DNA from: Bifidobacterium breve
Lineage (GTDB): Bacteria > Actinomycetota > Actinomycetes > UBA12327
DNA length: 5,378 nt
Direction of reading: 5' to 3'
NCBI GenBank assembly: GCA_943332445.1
Contig: CALQPL010000093.1
Coordinates: 1 to 5,378 of the forward strand
In this document: one piece after another, positions 5,293 through 5,378 of the stretch
Layout of the letters: every line of letters starts with the position of its first letter
Position numbering within the stretch: the first letter of the stretch is position 1
The notes under the pieces: model-generated
The model's database searches: none
Seen by the model: the letters and a program-made list of their open reading frames with translations, nothing else
What the model was told of the DNA's origin: nothing
Translations under genes and position numbers: made by a program

Positions 5293-5378
5293 GTGGCAAA
5301 TCTGACTGATGCCGGTAAGCGACTCTTGCTGGGCCGAGCCATGCGCTCGGAAAACCTGGCTGAGACCGAATTACCCAA
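5293..5378 (+). CDS. APC/KUP-superfamily (KimA-like) permease, N-terminal fragment cut by window edge
   Basis: Only the first 28 codons are present, from GTG 5293 to the right edge, with no stop. They include GKRLLLGRAMRSENLAETEL (8-27) followed by Pro. This closely resembles the cytoplasmic N-terminus of actinobacterial APC permeases (KRxLxGRALRSxxLxETLLPK), the class of Rv2690c, and also the start of the Bacillus subtilis potassium importer KimA (KRFLIGKPLKS...). The full protein should have about 12 membrane helices and a cytoplasmic tail, none of it visible here. Position supports the call: in M. tuberculosis the equivalent permease gene is also divergent from ceoB. Substrate is inferred, either potassium or an amino acid. 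The start is supported by the TAGTGT-N6-GTG layout. Confidence 0.7.
   Translation, partial: MANLTDAGKRLLLGRAMRSENLAETELP

Noticed and set aside
4638..5309. A 223-residue plus-strand open frame opposite ceoB
   Set aside because: It lies wholly antisense to a gene with clear RCK motifs, has no recognisable domain, runs through the divergent promoter region and overlaps the permease start. Codon structure of ceoB explains it.
5238..5378. Extension of ceoB upstream of 5237 to the window edge
   Set aside because: The 47 extra residues have no RCK homology, precede a complete Rossmann start, and lie opposite the permease start.

Overview
The window is a compact, almost fully coding stretch from an actinobacterium. 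The gene order is the main evidence. A dut gene followed by DUF3710, OB-fold and DUF3159 genes, then a convergent TrkA pair, then a divergent APC-type permease, with a DUF3093 gene divergent on the other side, is the order I know from Mycobacterium tuberculosis (Rv2698 down to Rv2690c) and from Streptomyces relatives. Base composition looks moderate by eye (not counted), lower than in soil actinomycetes. Genus cannot be fixed from the sequence. There are no RNA genes, mobile elements, CRISPR arrays or obvious repeats, and no gene-free stretch longer than about 60 bases.

Layout, left to right: the 3' end of a conserved actinobacterial protein of unknown role (2-508, +, open at the left edge). 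Convergent to it is a small minus-strand pair: DUF3093 membrane protein (815-1249), then a DUF4235-like membrane protein (518-781). Divergent from these, after a 50-base gap, is a tightly packed five-gene plus-strand operon: PaaI-type hotdog thioesterase (1300-1860), dUTPase Dut (1857-2294), DUF3710 (2305-2844), OB-fold protein (2844-3230) and DUF3159 polytopic membrane protein (3223-3906). Neighbouring genes overlap by 1-8 bases or are 10 bases apart. The operon abuts, with no bases between stop codons, a minus-strand pair of RCK/TrkA regulatory proteins: CeoB (4566-5231), translated first, and CeoC (3907-4569), which overlaps it by ATGA. Divergent from ceoB is the first part of a large APC/KUP-superfamily permease (5293 to the right edge) whose N-terminus resembles KimA-type potassium transporters.

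Two functional themes stand out. Dut removes dUTP and makes dUMP for thymidylate synthesis; it is co-translated with a thioesterase and three poorly understood conserved proteins. The right half looks like a potassium module, with two NAD-binding RCK proteins facing a KimA-like transporter and no TrkH/KtrB-type pore gene in view. Three of the four operon-leading starts visible here (1300, 5231 minus, 5293) are GTG codons placed 6-7 bases after a TAGnGT hexamer. This is the geometry of leaderless actinobacterial transcripts. The match also decides the start of ceoB. No wholly novel system is visible; the most interesting points are the RCK-permease pairing and the leaderless start pattern.
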